A stretch of 41,268 nt of DNA, from positions 1 to 41,268 of IMG/VR virus record IMGVR_UViG_3300037587_000413; one strand, 5' to 3'. Source of the stretch: a virus. The position numbers and the translations under genes were made by a program. The notes below the pieces were generated by a model. The model saw only the letters and a list, made by a program, of their open reading frames with translations. It made no database searches and was not told the DNA's origin. Positions 5,009 through 14,662 of the stretch are shown here, in pieces. Each line of letters begins with the position of its first letter. Position 1 is the first letter of the stretch.

Positions 5009-7482
5009 TACATTTCCACCTTAATATATATCCGATGCTCACTTGTTATCGTGTTTAAATTAACTACTGTGCCTGTTGTCATATTACGAGCCGATAATCT
5101 TAAATTACCTGTAGTAAAAAGTGTGTCAGCCTCAAAATAAAGAGGTAGCGTTGCTTGTCCGTCACTTGATGCTGTTATATTACAGAAAGGGGCAAAAGTA
5201 CCAGCCGCGCTAAGGAGTTGAGTTTCATTTTGTGGCCGTATGTCAATATCATTACCGCTCGCTAGGATTGTATCAATATTAACCTGTTGGCTGTCTGTTT
5301 TTAATACATGAGTACCAGCAACACCTCCCGAAGCTATAACCAAATAACCTTGCATAATTACACGATTAGAACCGTAAAGACTATTAGAGCTTTTAATTAG
5401 TGGACGGTAAAACTTTGCGCCTGAATCCTCGGTAGATGTCGAGCCTAAAACAAACGCACCTTCATAAGCTGCAAACGTTTCTTTAAAATCACCTTGACAA
5501 GAAATGACATATTCAATGTAATCTGTACCGATAATATTCAAGGTGTCAAATCTTTGACCAAATGGTAAATCTATATCTATCTGTGCATTATCTGCGTGGC
5601 TCACAGTATTACAAGCAAAAACTTGTATCTGATACATTTCACCAGCTGTCACATTAAACGGCAATCTTACCCTTGCATCATCACCAATACCTGCATCACA
5701 AGTAACTATCTCACCAACTGACTGTGCGTTTTCAGGATTGGCAGTATATACAACCGATCCGCTTCCTGTTTTGATTTCTGACCATTGACCTAGGTTGAAC
5801 CTTCTTGGACTTGATATTGAGGTCATGTCTGAAACAGGGAATAGGTTTTTATCTGTATTGAATTTATGCAAGCCTAATTGAGACATATCATAAACAAGCT
5901 CAGCTCTGTCTGGCGTGTATGATGCAGTATCCCAACCGTAAGAATGAAACACATCAATATCTGTAGGGTTAGCGACCCATTGATTAAATGATTGCCACAC
6001 GCTACCGTGCCCACCTAGAGCAGCCATTCTATCTAAATCAGACTGTGTATAAGGTGTTAGTGGGGTAGCCCATGCCCAACTAGATTGAGAATTAAACTCT
6101 CTTAGCTTCTCAAAGTCGCTAATCTTAAAGGAAGTAAATGTTGTCATGTTCTCATAACGATACTTACGGATAACATCATTTATTATTTCAATGTCTACAT
6201 CAGTTCGGTAAGCTTTTATTTCAGGATAAACTTTAACGCCGACATAAACAGCGTAAGCCATAAACTCATCTAGAGTCGGTATTGTTACATTATCTTCAAA
6301 AGCTGTTCCTATTGTGCGCGTAAACTTTAATACCTTTAACTGCGCCAACGATAAATTCGTTACAACACCCGTTCCATTAGTTAGACTATCAACACTCAAA
6401 TCATGGAAGCAAACAGGTATGCCGTCAGAGCTAATCTGGATGTCAAGCTCAAACGCTATGTTTTGACCGTGGCAACGATTGTAAGCCATAGACCACGCTA
6501 TCATTGTGTTTTGCGGTGCTACGTCTTGCATTCCTCTATGTATAATCACCTCCTTTTGATTGTTCAGTGTAAATTTTTGCCCGTTAAATGTTGTTAATGT
6601 ATATCTATCAGAAACATCAACATTAAAACCGTTGCCGCGTAATGAAATGATATTTGTTAAGACCGTTGCTGCTGCCGTGGAGTAAGCTATACCTAAAGAC
6701 TCCAAGCGGATAACATCACCAACCTGCTTAAACTGCTTGCCATTAACATCGTAAACACTAGCTGTTGATATCTCGACCGTTCCAGCCTTACCAGCATTTA
6801 CAAAACTAGTGTTGGCCCATACCGCGCCAAAATTATCACCTAAACTAACACCGTCTAATGTAACAAATTCTTCAGCATCCGTTAAGTCTGCCGCTGCTGC
6901 CGTTATAGCATCAGCAAAAGAACCCGACGCACCTTGTGCAGAGCCTGATGGTGCAGCTATTGATGAGGCCCATATTTCTAATACCTCATCACCTGACAGC
7001 CCTTCAGATAAGGTTAAGGTCAACGCGCCAATATTAACAGTGTAAGCGTTATCAGTTTCGTGCATCATTCGACCTGAAACAAATACAGCAGCAACCGCGA
7101 GGACATCAGCCGGTAATGCGTAAACTGTTTGATCAACAACTACGGTTAATTTACGCTTATCCGAAACTATAGCTTGTGAATCACCCACCGCATTAGCGGC
7201 TAATTGAAGCGCGTTAATGGTATCGTTAGCGTCTGCCTCTGCCGCTGTGGGGAATAGCCATAAATCATACGTGCCGTTAATGTATGGTATAAATATTTGA
7301 CTACTGACCGTGTTAATGAACCCGTTAATATCCAGTTGAGCTTTAGCAAGTTGAGTATCACCCGTTGAATCTGTAGCTATTACTTTAGGCGTGGTCGTTC
7401 CGGGACTATAAGCTTTTAGCCAATAGCCGTTTAATTCATCATAGTTTGGTGCGACTAGCGCTATTGGGGCGAATGCTGCCAT
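5008..7482 (-). CDS. Tailspike with glycerophosphodiester phosphodiesterase (GDPD) domain
   Basis: An 824-aa protein. Residues 1-95 match the particle-binding N-terminus common to podovirus spikes (WLKAYSPGTTTPK, ATDSTG, IPYINGTYDLWLFPT). A linker domain follows to about 310. Residues 312 to about 560 are a GDPD fold: HRG at 315-317, APQNT at 322-326, ELD at 345-347, HD at 360-361 and YPEIK at 419-423. These supply the two catalytic histidines (315, 360) and the metal-binding E345, D347 and E421 of the family. About 260 further residues look beta-rich and may bind receptor or trimerise. The likely role is hydrolysis of phosphodiester-linked glycerol on capsule, O-antigen or teichoic-like polymer during adsorption. 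The gene is coupled to the fibre gene downstream. Confidence 0.85.
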   Translation of the reverse strand: MAAFAPIALVAPNYDELNGYWLKAYSPGTTTPKVIATDSTGDTQLAKAQLDINGFINTVSSQIFIPYINGTYDLWLFPTAAEADANDTINALQLAANAVGDSQAIVSDKRKLTVVVDQTVYALPADVLAVAAVFVSGRMMHETDNAYTVNIGALTLTLSEGLSGDEVLEIWASSIAAPSGSAQGASGSFADAITAAAADLTDAEEFVTLDGVSLGDNFGAVWANTSFVNAGKAGTVEISTASVYDVNGKQFKQVGDVIRLESLGIAYSTAAATVLTNIISLRGNGFNVDVSDRYTLTTFNGQKFTLNNQKEVIIHRGMQDVAPQNTMIAWSMAYNRCHGQNIAFELDIQISSDGIPVCFHDLSVDSLTNGTGVVTNLSLAQLKVLKFTRTIGTAFEDNVTIPTLDEFMAYAVYVGVKVYPEIKAYRTDVDIEIINDVIRKYRYENMTTFTSFKISDFEKLREFNSQSSWAWATPLTPYTQSDLDRMAALGGHGSVWQSFNQWVANPTDIDVFHSYGWDTASYTPDRAELVYDMSQLGLHKFNTDKNLFPVSDMTSISSPRRFNLGQWSEIKTGSGSVVYTANPENAQSVGEIVTCDAGIGDDARVRLPFNVTAGEMYQIQVFACNTVSHADNAQIDIDLPFGQRFDTLNIIGTDYIEYVISCQGDFKETFAAYEGAFVLGSTSTEDSGAKFYRPLIKSSNSLYGSNRVIMQGYLVIASGGVAGTHVLKTDSQQVNIDTILASGNDIDIRPQNETQLLSAAGTFAPFCNITASSDGQATLPLYFEADTLFTTGNLRLSARNMTTGTVVNLNTITSEHRIYIKVEM
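5009..5031 (-). repeat. Recurrent gene leader (copy 4, minus strand)
   Basis: On the minus strand, TATATTAAGGTGGAAATG precedes ATG 5008. It matches the leaders at 1844 and 2090. It encodes the last residues of the spike (YIKVEM), so this leader is translated. Confidence 0.65.
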
Positions 7483-9483
7483 TTATTGTTGCTCCTGTGC
7501 TGTAATTGCCGGTATTAATGCCGGCGTCGCTTGTGTTAACCTTGAAGGTGCTAATCTATTTAATGTTGGCTGCCTTAGTGCCGTCCTGCCACCAAGATCA
7601 GTTGTTATAAGTTCTGCTGCCCCACCAAATACAGAGTTGATTAAAGGTATTCTATTAACCGCGTTAGTTACATTCTTAATTGCTTGGGCGCTCGGGCCTT
7701 TACCTAAAGCCGTACCTCTTACTGGTTCGCGTAGCTTAGATGTTTTTAGCATATCTTGTAAAAATTTACGCTCTTCTTTAGAGAATAAAACTCTTAGCTT
7801 ATCGCGACCAAATTGATCAAGCGCCTTTTCTAATCCCGCTCTTGATAACGCTGGCTCTCCTGCAACCTCTTTTATTGCTGTACTTCTTATATGCTCCATA
7901 GCTTCGGCTCTCAAATCATTCCAAGCTGCCGAGCCTGCTTCATCACCATCAAGTGATAAGTATCTTTTTAATTGCTCTAAATCAGTGCTTCTTACCGTCT
8001 TACTTAATACTGCATCATTTAAAAACCTATCAGGATTGACTTTATTTTCTAATATATCTCTAACTAGGTTTTTCTTTCTTGAATCGAATTTGTTTATTTT
8101 TGCTCTTGATAAGTCTTTTTCAAACTTTGCCTTTGCTGCTCTTGGTGCGGCAAATATATCTTGCCCTATGGCTTTTTCAACATCTAAATCTAGTGAGTTT
8201 TTAAGGCCCGCTAGTTTCTTTTTGCCAAACGGTGTTAATGAATCAAATAACCCGTTCATATCAATTCTAATTTCTTCTGCTGTTTTTGCATCGACCTTGC
8301 CTATGGATTTAAGTCCCTTCCCTTGAGCTAATACACCTTTGGATCTTAAAATATCTCTTGTTGCACTAGCTAACCCGCCTGTTGCATTATCTGAACCGGC
8401 TATACCTCTAATTGACTCGGTTAGTCTAGTCGGTTTAATGACCTTCTCGGTTGGTGCTAATTCTCTCGCCTGCTTGTAAGCTGCTGAGATTTGTGAATCT
8501 AAGTCAATAGATCTATCAGCAACAAAATCAATAACTGAGCTATTAGATGCATTGGCACTACCGCCCGTTGAGGTAACGGCATTTTCAAATCTATTTGATA
8601 GCGCGACCTCTTGTCCTTCTATTGCCCTGCGAACTCTGCCGGATGTCTTGGCTAGTTCTTGCTGCGCCTGAAACTCTGTCGCGTCACCAGTAACTTGAGC
8701 GCGGGTAGGTATGATGCCCTGAGACTCTAAAAAGTCTTTTCTTGCTAAAGATACAGCGTCATCAATGTTGCCGGTATCTATCAGTTTATTAGCTTCTGCG
8801 GTTACGTCATCAAATGATAAACCAGCTTTATCTAATGCCTGAATAAATTCCTGTGATGGTTGTCCTTGTTTATTAAATAATGGTGTAGTTGGTGCTTTTC
8901 CTGTTACATTCCTGATAATTTTACCGCCAAAGCGACCAATGACAGGCAAAGCCAATTCAAGAGAACCCGCGACAGCGCCGCCGATACTTGAGCTTTTAAG
9001 GATATCTTCATCTTTACCACCTTTACCTTTAGTTATTAAACCCGCCTCTGCTGCGCCTAACGCACCAGTGGCAGCTATTCGCCCCGGTATTGTTACAGCT
9101 TTCGCCACTAAACCACCGGGCAATAAGAATGGGGCCGCTTCTCCTGCTACTTCACCGACTGTTGTTGATATCGGCCTTAATTTCTCTAACTCTTGAAATG
9201 CCTGCTTCGTTAGCTCATCTTCTGGATCAGCTAAACCTAAAGCTCTAGCAATAGTTGTAAGCCCTCTACCTGCGCCAATCAATGCGGCGTCAACCGGTCC
9301 TTGTTCTGCTGCTAAATCCTGTAATAACCCTTGTTGTTCAGTTATGCTTGGATCTACTTCCGGGACAACGTCAACTTGAAACTGTGCAAATAACTGTGTC
9401 AACTCTTCCTGACTAGGTGGGGAATCACCAGTTACATTCAGTGTTCGACCTGAGTTTGGGTCTGTTATTTTAAAAGTAGGCAT
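7483..9483 (-). CDS. Ejection / internal virion protein (P22 gp16-position)
   Basis: A 666-aa protein. The N-terminus (PTFKITDPNSGR, then GDSPPSQEEL) is a short domain seen at the start of many podovirus internal proteins. Residues about 90-175 are Gly/Ala-rich and hydrophobic, able to enter a membrane; the rest is long and helical with many charged residues. The protein is last of three consecutive ejection-type genes, just before the spike, as gp7-gp20-gp16 are grouped in P22. It is probably injected with the DNA to form a conduit across the envelope. It abuts the spike gene by one base. Confidence 0.7.
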   Translation of the reverse strand: MPTFKITDPNSGRTLNVTGDSPPSQEELTQLFAQFQVDVVPEVDPSITEQQGLLQDLAAEQGPVDAALIGAGRGLTTIARALGLADPEDELTKQAFQELEKLRPISTTVGEVAGEAAPFLLPGGLVAKAVTIPGRIAATGALGAAEAGLITKGKGGKDEDILKSSSIGGAVAGSLELALPVIGRFGGKIIRNVTGKAPTTPLFNKQGQPSQEFIQALDKAGLSFDDVTAEANKLIDTGNIDDAVSLARKDFLESQGIIPTRAQVTGDATEFQAQQELAKTSGRVRRAIEGQEVALSNRFENAVTSTGGSANASNSSVIDFVADRSIDLDSQISAAYKQARELAPTEKVIKPTRLTESIRGIAGSDNATGGLASATRDILRSKGVLAQGKGLKSIGKVDAKTAEEIRIDMNGLFDSLTPFGKKKLAGLKNSLDLDVEKAIGQDIFAAPRAAKAKFEKDLSRAKINKFDSRKKNLVRDILENKVNPDRFLNDAVLSKTVRSTDLEQLKRYLSLDGDEAGSAAWNDLRAEAMEHIRSTAIKEVAGEPALSRAGLEKALDQFGRDKLRVLFSKEERKFLQDMLKTSKLREPVRGTALGKGPSAQAIKNVTNAVNRIPLINSVFGGAAELITTDLGGRTALRQPTLNRLAPSRLTQATPALIPAITAQEQQ

Positions 9484-10661
9484 TAATTAACCACCTCTAC
9501 AGTGAATCGCCCTATCTGTTGAGTTTGTGCTGGTGTAGATTGATCAGGCGTCGCTTGTTGGTTTTGTTTATTAGCAAAGTTTAATTGTCTTGCCTTATCA
9601 AATTCTATCCAATCCGTTAACGTGTGTGTACCAGTTGATAAGAAGCTTGCTGCCTCTTCAACTCGCTCTTTAACTTTCTTTTGAGCGTCACGTTTAGCGA
9701 TTAACCATTCTTTTAGCTCTGCCGGCTGCAATCCCGTAGGAATCGCAGCTGCTAAAGCGAATTTTAATTCACTTTCTGATAATGCGCCAAAGGTTGTGTT
9801 ACCAACAACATCTAAGCCCAAGCGTTTAACTACATTATCTAGCTCAATTGATGCTTGTCTAAAGCTTGGTAATAACGAATCAATTACACCAGTTTCAGCG
9901 CCGGAATCAATCGCGGCTATCGCTTCGTCGTAATTACTAATTGCAGTACTTAATGTTTGTATCTTATCAAATGCTTTAGCGCCTTTTCCTACCGCCGCTT
10001 TAATTGCTGATGATTTACCGGATAATGAAGCTTTTAATTGCTCTGTAGATGCGCGACCTTCAATGTCTGCCTTTCTTTTTTGCTCGGTTGTTTCACCAAC
10101 TCCCTCAACAGGAACTAATTGTGCTTCGCCCGTTTTGCTTATAGTTGCAAAGCCTTTACCGGGTATAAATTGAGTAGATTGAATTCCTACCGGTTTACCC
10201 TGTGTTAAAAAGTTATCAGTAATTTGCTTTAACTGCTGAATACCTTCTGATGTTTGGGCCAACTGTATAGCTTGATCAATCTCCGCAATATCATCTACAA
10301 GGTTAAATTTAACAGCGTTTGCTTTCTGTTCGTTTAGTTTAGCAATAACCGCTTGAGGATTACCGCTTGCCAATATTGGGCTTAATGATTTGGCTGATGA
10401 TAAATCAAGTTCATTAATTTGCTGCTGATTTAATAGTGCTTGAGTTTGCCCGCTTGATGCGCGCTCTGCCTCCTGCAATAGTGCCGGTTGCTGTGCAATA
10501 CCTAGATCGTTAGCACGTTGAGCTTGCTCTAATTGTAAAGGCGCAATATCTCTACGCTGATTTAATAAATCAACTTGCTGTAAATTCTGAATGTTTTGGC
10601 CGAACCTTTGACCTATATTTAAAGGTTTTTGCTCTAGTGATATGCGTGAATCGATCGCCAT
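9483..10661 (-). CDS. Ejection protein, Gln/Ala-rich helical (P22 gp20-position)
   Basis: A 392-aa protein dominated by Gln, Ala and Leu in long helices, with coiled-coil-like stretches at about 25-130 and 310-345. It ends in a Gln/Thr/Pro-rich linker and a short hydrophobic tail. No enzyme motif is seen. Size, composition and place between two other ejection-type proteins support a DNA-injection role. It overlaps the next gene by one base (stop and start share 9483). Confidence 0.65.
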   Translation of the reverse strand: MAIDSRISLEQKPLNIGQRFGQNIQNLQQVDLLNQRRDIAPLQLEQAQRANDLGIAQQPALLQEAERASSGQTQALLNQQQINELDLSSAKSLSPILASGNPQAVIAKLNEQKANAVKFNLVDDIAEIDQAIQLAQTSEGIQQLKQITDNFLTQGKPVGIQSTQFIPGKGFATISKTGEAQLVPVEGVGETTEQKRKADIEGRASTEQLKASLSGKSSAIKAAVGKGAKAFDKIQTLSTAISNYDEAIAAIDSGAETGVIDSLLPSFRQASIELDNVVKRLGLDVVGNTTFGALSESELKFALAAAIPTGLQPAELKEWLIAKRDAQKKVKERVEEAASFLSTGTHTLTDWIEFDKARQLNFANKQNQQATPDQSTPAQTQQIGRFTVEVVN

Positions 10662-10670
10662 ACTATTTCC

Positions 10671-11423
10671 TTAAAATACCGGGCCAATAGGCGCGTTGTT
10701 AAAGTTACCTGGAGGTGGAGTAGGATTAAATAAGTTGCCAACAAAATCTTGAACACCTTGGTTACCGGCTAACTGCGTGCCTATATCAAATATATTGCCT
10801 CGCCTAGCTGTTTCGGCGTTTTGCCCTGCAATCGTTCCAGCCGCTTGAGTTGCACCGCCGCCCGTTATTAGGTCAGCTAAGTTTCTTGATGTACCTTGCT
10901 CGATACCTACTTGCTGCCCTGCTACATTACCGCCTAAGTTTAATAAGCTAAGAATATCTTGTCGTTGACGGTCAATTAGTGGTTGAGAAGTTGTTAAAGC
11001 GTTTTGCTGTAACCTTTGAAGAGTATCACCGGCAGATAAACGACCACCAGCGGCAGCACCCTGAAGTGTATTTTGATTAGCGTTTTGTAACGATAATTGA
11101 AAAAGAGGATTGTTTTGTAAAAAGTCAGCTTGTTGATTTGGGTCACCTAGAAAGCCCGATAGGTCTACACCTCTTTGGCCAACGTCAGCTAAAGGAGCTA
11201 GAAATTGCTGAGAAGTTACTGCGCCTTGGCTGACTCTGTCTTGTGCTTCTTTAATTGCAGTTAATTGCTCTTCGGTTGCTTGTCCTGCTGCTTGAACTCC
11301 ACCTGAGCCACCACCAGCAATAGCGCCACCAATGGCTGAGCCAATAGCGCCACCAGCCGGACCACCTAAAGCGGTTCCTACTATTGGTGCGGCTATGCCA
11401 ATTAAACTCTTTAAAAAACCCAT
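10671..11423 (-). CDS. Ejection protein with glycine-zipper N-terminus (P22 gp7-position)
   Basis: A 250-aa protein. Residues 3-45 are hydrophobic with repeated G-x-x-x-G spacing (GGPAGGAIGSAIGGAIAGG), a glycine zipper that can insert in and oligomerise within membranes. The rest is Gln/Asn/Leu-rich and helical, and the C-terminus is Pro/Asn-rich. It is the first gene of the ejection trio and has its own candidate extended -10 promoter upstream at 11478-11486. Confidence 0.65.
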   Translation of the reverse strand: MGFLKSLIGIAAPIVGTALGGPAGGAIGSAIGGAIAGGGSGGVQAAGQATEEQLTAIKEAQDRVSQGAVTSQQFLAPLADVGQRGVDLSGFLGDPNQQADFLQNNPLFQLSLQNANQNTLQGAAAGGRLSAGDTLQRLQQNALTTSQPLIDRQRQDILSLLNLGGNVAGQQVGIEQGTSRNLADLITGGGATQAAGTIAGQNAETARRGNIFDIGTQLAGNQGVQDFVGNLFNPTPPPGNFNNAPIGPVF

Positions 11424-11477
11424 ACCTTACCTCGTTATTGTGCTTGCATGAGTCCGGCGTGGTTATTCAGCAAGGTA

Positions 11478-11486
11478 ATTATATCA
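11478..11486 (-). promoter_or_regulatory. Extended -10 promoter before the ejection genes
   Basis: On the minus strand the 100-bp gap between 11525 and 11423 contains TGATATAAT, an extended -10 with a perfect TATAAT. No convincing -35 hexamer is seen. This is the only sizeable gap in the tail block and would allow separate expression of the ejection and spike genes. Confidence 0.45.
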
Positions 11487-11524
11487 TATTGTTGTTAATA
11501 CTGTTTGAAACTTAAATCATCAAT

Positions 11525-11851
11525 CTAAAACTGTTGGCCACTTGCCCTAATGGTAATGGTCGACGCTGTGGATATTTGAACGAATATACTACTACCAGCG
11601 GGGATTAAATGATTTATTAATTCTAAAGGAGAGTCTTGACTCGGCCCCTTTATCCCTGTCTCTTGTATGATTTCATTAGCTGCAATGGCTGAAGTCCCTA
11701 TAAACACTCTATAGCTTTCCGTTCCAGTATCTAAGCTAGCAGTAAAGGCACTTATTCTTGTTCCTTTGCCTCTATCTGGTGATGTATATAACTTTTCAGC
11801 TATAGTTGACGAGTTTTGAACTCCGTCTATTAACGATACGTTTATTGACAT
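11525..11851 (-). CDS. Small beta-rich virion protein
   Basis: A 108-aa protein predicted to be a beta sandwich, with LYTSPDRGKG near residue 21 and a final ASGQQF. It shares layout with the product of 12613-12948: LY(T/S) then a fibre-type beta core and a short C-terminal G-x-x. The two are likely paralogues. Location between the neck and ejection genes suggests a structural decoration or tail-tube accessory protein. Confidence 0.6.
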   Translation of the reverse strand: MSINVSLIDGVQNSSTIAEKLYTSPDRGKGTRISAFTASLDTGTESYRVFIGTSAIAANEIIQETGIKGPSQDSPLELINHLIPAGSSIFVQISTASTITIRASGQQF

Positions 11852-11854
11852 GAT

Positions 11855-12616
11855 TTAATTATCCACTAGTAAAATTTGAAATGAACCGCCACCATTACCG
11901 CCGGCAGCTTTAGATATACCTGATATTTTAATACACCCCAAAGGGGGTATTTCTAACCAAGGCAAATCAATAAAACCACTAGGCGCATCTATTAATTTCG
12001 CTGTATCTTGAAATAAAAATACACCGGGTATTAGCGCTCTATCTTCCCTCTCAGCAGTTGCCCTGATCCTAAAATCAACCTGCCTAACTATTGCAGAGGA
12101 TCGCCATCCGAATAAATATCCTTTTTTATCAGACGGAACAGTGTATCGCGCTGATAATGATTGATTACCACCAGCTGCTATATATTCGTAAACAGTGCCA
12201 GCACCAACTCCCTGCAAGCTTATATTTCCTGCGGAAGTATCTAATGATCCTTTAGTTTTAACATGTAACCATTGAACGTTTTCAATATCTGTAGCCGATG
12301 TTGCAACTGCTGCTGCACCGTTCATTATTATGATTTCACTTTGTTCTAATCCTGAGCCATCAAGATAGTGTAGCTCAACCGTTCTTGCGCCCGTTCCTGT
12401 TGATGTATCATTACCGCTGTTTGAAACAACTTCAAGCTGTATCCCTCCAGGTATCGGGGCTACAGTTGTCCCGGGTATCTGTGTTAAGTCATCAAGTACA
12501 GAGCTACTTATACCATCTTTACTCCCTGCAATAACATAAGTTTTCATGCCCGGCACCTGTCCGCGTGCGACCCTCAGCAGAAATGGCATTTCAAAATCAT
12601 TGATTTTTGATATCAT
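11855..12616 (-). CDS. Virion structural protein, beta-rich
   Basis: A 253-aa protein. The motif GTGARTVELHYLDGSG followed by a MNGAAAVAT segment and later YTVPSDKKGYLFGW are typical of a virion protein found in many podoviruses and marine phages. There is no signal peptide or enzyme site. It overlaps the start of the next upstream gene by four bases. Likely a tail or head-decoration component; the exact place is not determinable. Confidence 0.65.
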   Translation of the reverse strand: MISKINDFEMPFLLRVARGQVPGMKTYVIAGSKDGISSSVLDDLTQIPGTTVAPIPGGIQLEVVSNSGNDTSTGTGARTVELHYLDGSGLEQSEIIIMNGAAAVATSATDIENVQWLHVKTKGSLDTSAGNISLQGVGAGTVYEYIAAGGNQSLSARYTVPSDKKGYLFGWRSSAIVRQVDFRIRATAEREDRALIPGVFLFQDTAKLIDAPSGFIDLPWLEIPPLGCIKISGISKAAGGNGGGSFQILLVDN

Positions 12617-12948
12617 ACGACCTCCGCACCAAATAATGTAAAGGTTAGCGCGTTAGCTATACTCGTCCTAACTGCAATATTACCCGCAGCGTTATCAATA
12701 GGCGTAAACATATCTATTTGTATTGTCTGGTTGCCTAATATAGTGACATCATAAAATAATGCGGTTGTTTGATCGTAAGTCGAGCCATCATCATCAACAA
12801 ATATTCTAAACTTAGCCGTTGCTGTGGTTGTGTTGCATATCACAAGGTTTTTAGCTATCCCTGTTGTGTTTGCATCAGGACTATACAAAGACGCCGCTGT
12901 CGTGTTTGCTGGCCTTACTTGCCCTAGTTGTTTCTCTTGTAAGTTCAT
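12613..12948 (-). CDS. Small beta-rich virion protein
   Basis: A 111-aa protein with SLYSPDANTTG, a central VICNTTTATAKFRIFVDDDG core and a short C-terminal hydrophobic strand. It appears paralogous to the product of 11525-11851. Its stop overlaps the start of 11855-12616 (ATGA) and its start overlaps the stop of 12948-13250, so translation is tightly coupled. Confidence 0.6.
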   Translation of the reverse strand: MNLQEKQLGQVRPANTTAASLYSPDANTTGIAKNLVICNTTTATAKFRIFVDDDGSTYDQTTALFYDVTILGNQTIQIDMFTPIDNAAGNIAVRTSIANALTFTLFGAEVV

Positions 12949-13250
12949 TAGCTCACCAATAGCGCATAGCGCCGATCGAATATTGATTTAATAGCCGCGT
13001 TAGCCGTAGCGACTCCCAAGCTATCATTCACGTTCTCTAAATCTGCTATTCTTTTTGATAGCTGTGATGATATAGCAATCCCCGCATCTGTATTGTTTAT
13101 GTCATCAAGGAGATCGTCTCCACCACCCAGTCTTTTCCATATTTGAAATAGAATAAAATCTCTGTCATCAAAAGCCTTTTTTAAATTAACGTCTTGCCTA
13201 ACCTTATCAGGAAGAACTAATTGCTTTGGTGGATTTATTCTATTGGTCAT
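12948..13250 (-). CDS. Conserved small structural-module protein
   Basis: A 100-aa mostly helical protein. It carries FILFQIWKRLGGGDDLL, a motif common in a short protein encoded next to the stabilisation protein in epsilon15/BPP-1-type podoviruses. The last 40 residues look like a short coiled coil. It overlaps gp10-like and 12613 genes by a few bases. Probably part of the virion neck or a fibre adaptor. Confidence 0.65.
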   Translation of the reverse strand: MTNRINPPKQLVLPDKVRQDVNLKKAFDDRDFILFQIWKRLGGGDDLLDDINNTDAGIAISSQLSKRIADLENVNDSLGVATANAAIKSIFDRRYALLVS

Positions 13251-14662
13251 ACTCCATCAGCCTCTATATCTATAGTGGCACTGTAAATACTCAAAGGTAC
13301 GGGGTCAGACATAGTTATCCTAAAGATAAAATCTGTTGCTGATAGCGTTTGGAATAATTCAACTCTTAATTTGTTATCACCTAAACGACCTATCTCAACC
13401 CATGCTGAATCATCATAAGAGCGACCGCCATCAGTTGAGGTTTCAATCATTATTCTAGGGTTTTCACCTTGACCAGTAATTAAACCAACGCCAGCTTCCA
13501 TGATTAACTCTAAACGTGACATTATTATTCTTTGCCCTTTAATGCCAAGCAAGTCACCGTTAGCGCTTGTTGTTATGCGCTCGCGGATCATGGTGTCAGT
13601 GTCTTGCGTGAACTCGTCAAGTGATAATTCTAATAACTGACCATTTTTACCGATGATGTTTTTACCGTAAACCTCGACTAATGAAGTGCCTGAATAAGAT
13701 GAATCTTGTGTGCCTGAAGATAATTCAAACCAGCCTTGCTTGCCTAGTGACTCATTAATTACAAAGGTTCTTGACTCGTTAGGAAATGTTATTAAATAAA
13801 AGTCCTGTCCTTGTAAAGTAAAGGCATAACCAAACGCATCGTCAAGCGTTGTCATCTTCTCTAATGAGTTTGATATACCATCATCACTAATGCGCTCGTT
13901 AATGCCGCCAGATACTCTATAAATAGCCTTATCATCACCTAACCAGTAGATTGCTCTGTCAGTATTAGCGACTGAGTGTATCGCACCTAGTCCAACGCTA
14001 AACTCTTGCCCTTCAATTCGGTCAATAGGAGGACTACCAACGCCAGAATTATACCAAGGCTCTGTTGTTCTTGTGCCAAATCTATAAATAGTCTGATTAA
14101 ATACATAGTCACGCACCATTTTATCAGGGCTTGACTCGGCAGCTACAGCATCTAAACCAGATACATCAAAAGGATCGTTAGGCTGAGACATGAAAGATAA
14201 ATCAGGTGTGGTATAAATAAACTGACTATTAATTACTGTTACCGATATAACACCAACCAAATTAACATTGGTATTTTCACTAAATACACCAGTAAATGAA
14301 TTATAAACATAGACTTTTAATTCAGTGACTATAACTAAATTTGTGCCATCATCTGCAAAAATACAACGGTCAGTGCCGGGGATAATGCCTTTTTGCGCCC
14401 TAACTCCTGCGCTATTAACTTCGTAAAACCTATTATCAACAACTCTATATTGAACCTCTGACATTCTGTGCTGGTCTCGGTCGATCGTGCCTGACTCGTT
14501 ACTAATTAGTTTTTGACCAGGGAATGACTGCAGGCTAGTTTTATCTTTGGCGCTTTGGTTAACCTGTAAATACATGTTAACAGTTCGTTGAGATGATAAA
14601 GGGCGCGACCTATTTTCATAAGTCCCACCAACAACATTAAAAGGTACGGTTTGAAATGCCAT
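13247..14662 (-). CDS. P22 gp10-like packaged-DNA stabilisation (tail hub) protein
   Basis: A 471-aa protein, the same length class as P22 gp10 (472 aa). Family signs include the opening VPFNVVGGTYENRSRPLSSQ, a PG segment near 55-60, SPDKMVRDYVFNQTIYRFG and GSPPIDRIEGQEFSVG. It closes the portal after packaging and forms part of the tail machine. The start chosen is ATG 14662, which overlaps the adaptor stop (TAATG); a GTG start four codons upstream is possible but less likely. Confidence 0.85.
   Translation of the reverse strand: MAFQTVPFNVVGGTYENRSRPLSSQRTVNMYLQVNQSAKDKTSLQSFPGQKLISNESGTIDRDQHRMSEVQYRVVDNRFYEVNSAGVRAQKGIIPGTDRCIFADDGTNLVIVTELKVYVYNSFTGVFSENTNVNLVGVISVTVINSQFIYTTPDLSFMSQPNDPFDVSGLDAVAAESSPDKMVRDYVFNQTIYRFGTRTTEPWYNSGVGSPPIDRIEGQEFSVGLGAIHSVANTDRAIYWLGDDKAIYRVSGGINERISDDGISNSLEKMTTLDDAFGYAFTLQGQDFYLITFPNESRTFVINESLGKQGWFELSSGTQDSSYSGTSLVEVYGKNIIGKNGQLLELSLDEFTQDTDTMIRERITTSANGDLLGIKGQRIIMSRLELIMEAGVGLITGQGENPRIMIETSTDGGRSYDDSAWVEIGRLGDNKLRVELFQTLSATDFIFRITMSDPVPLSIYSATIDIEADGV

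Noticed and set aside
7985-9196. Plus-strand frames opposite the 666-aa ejection protein
   Set aside because: They mirror Ala/Lys/Glu-rich codons of the minus gene and have no ribosome sites or motifs.
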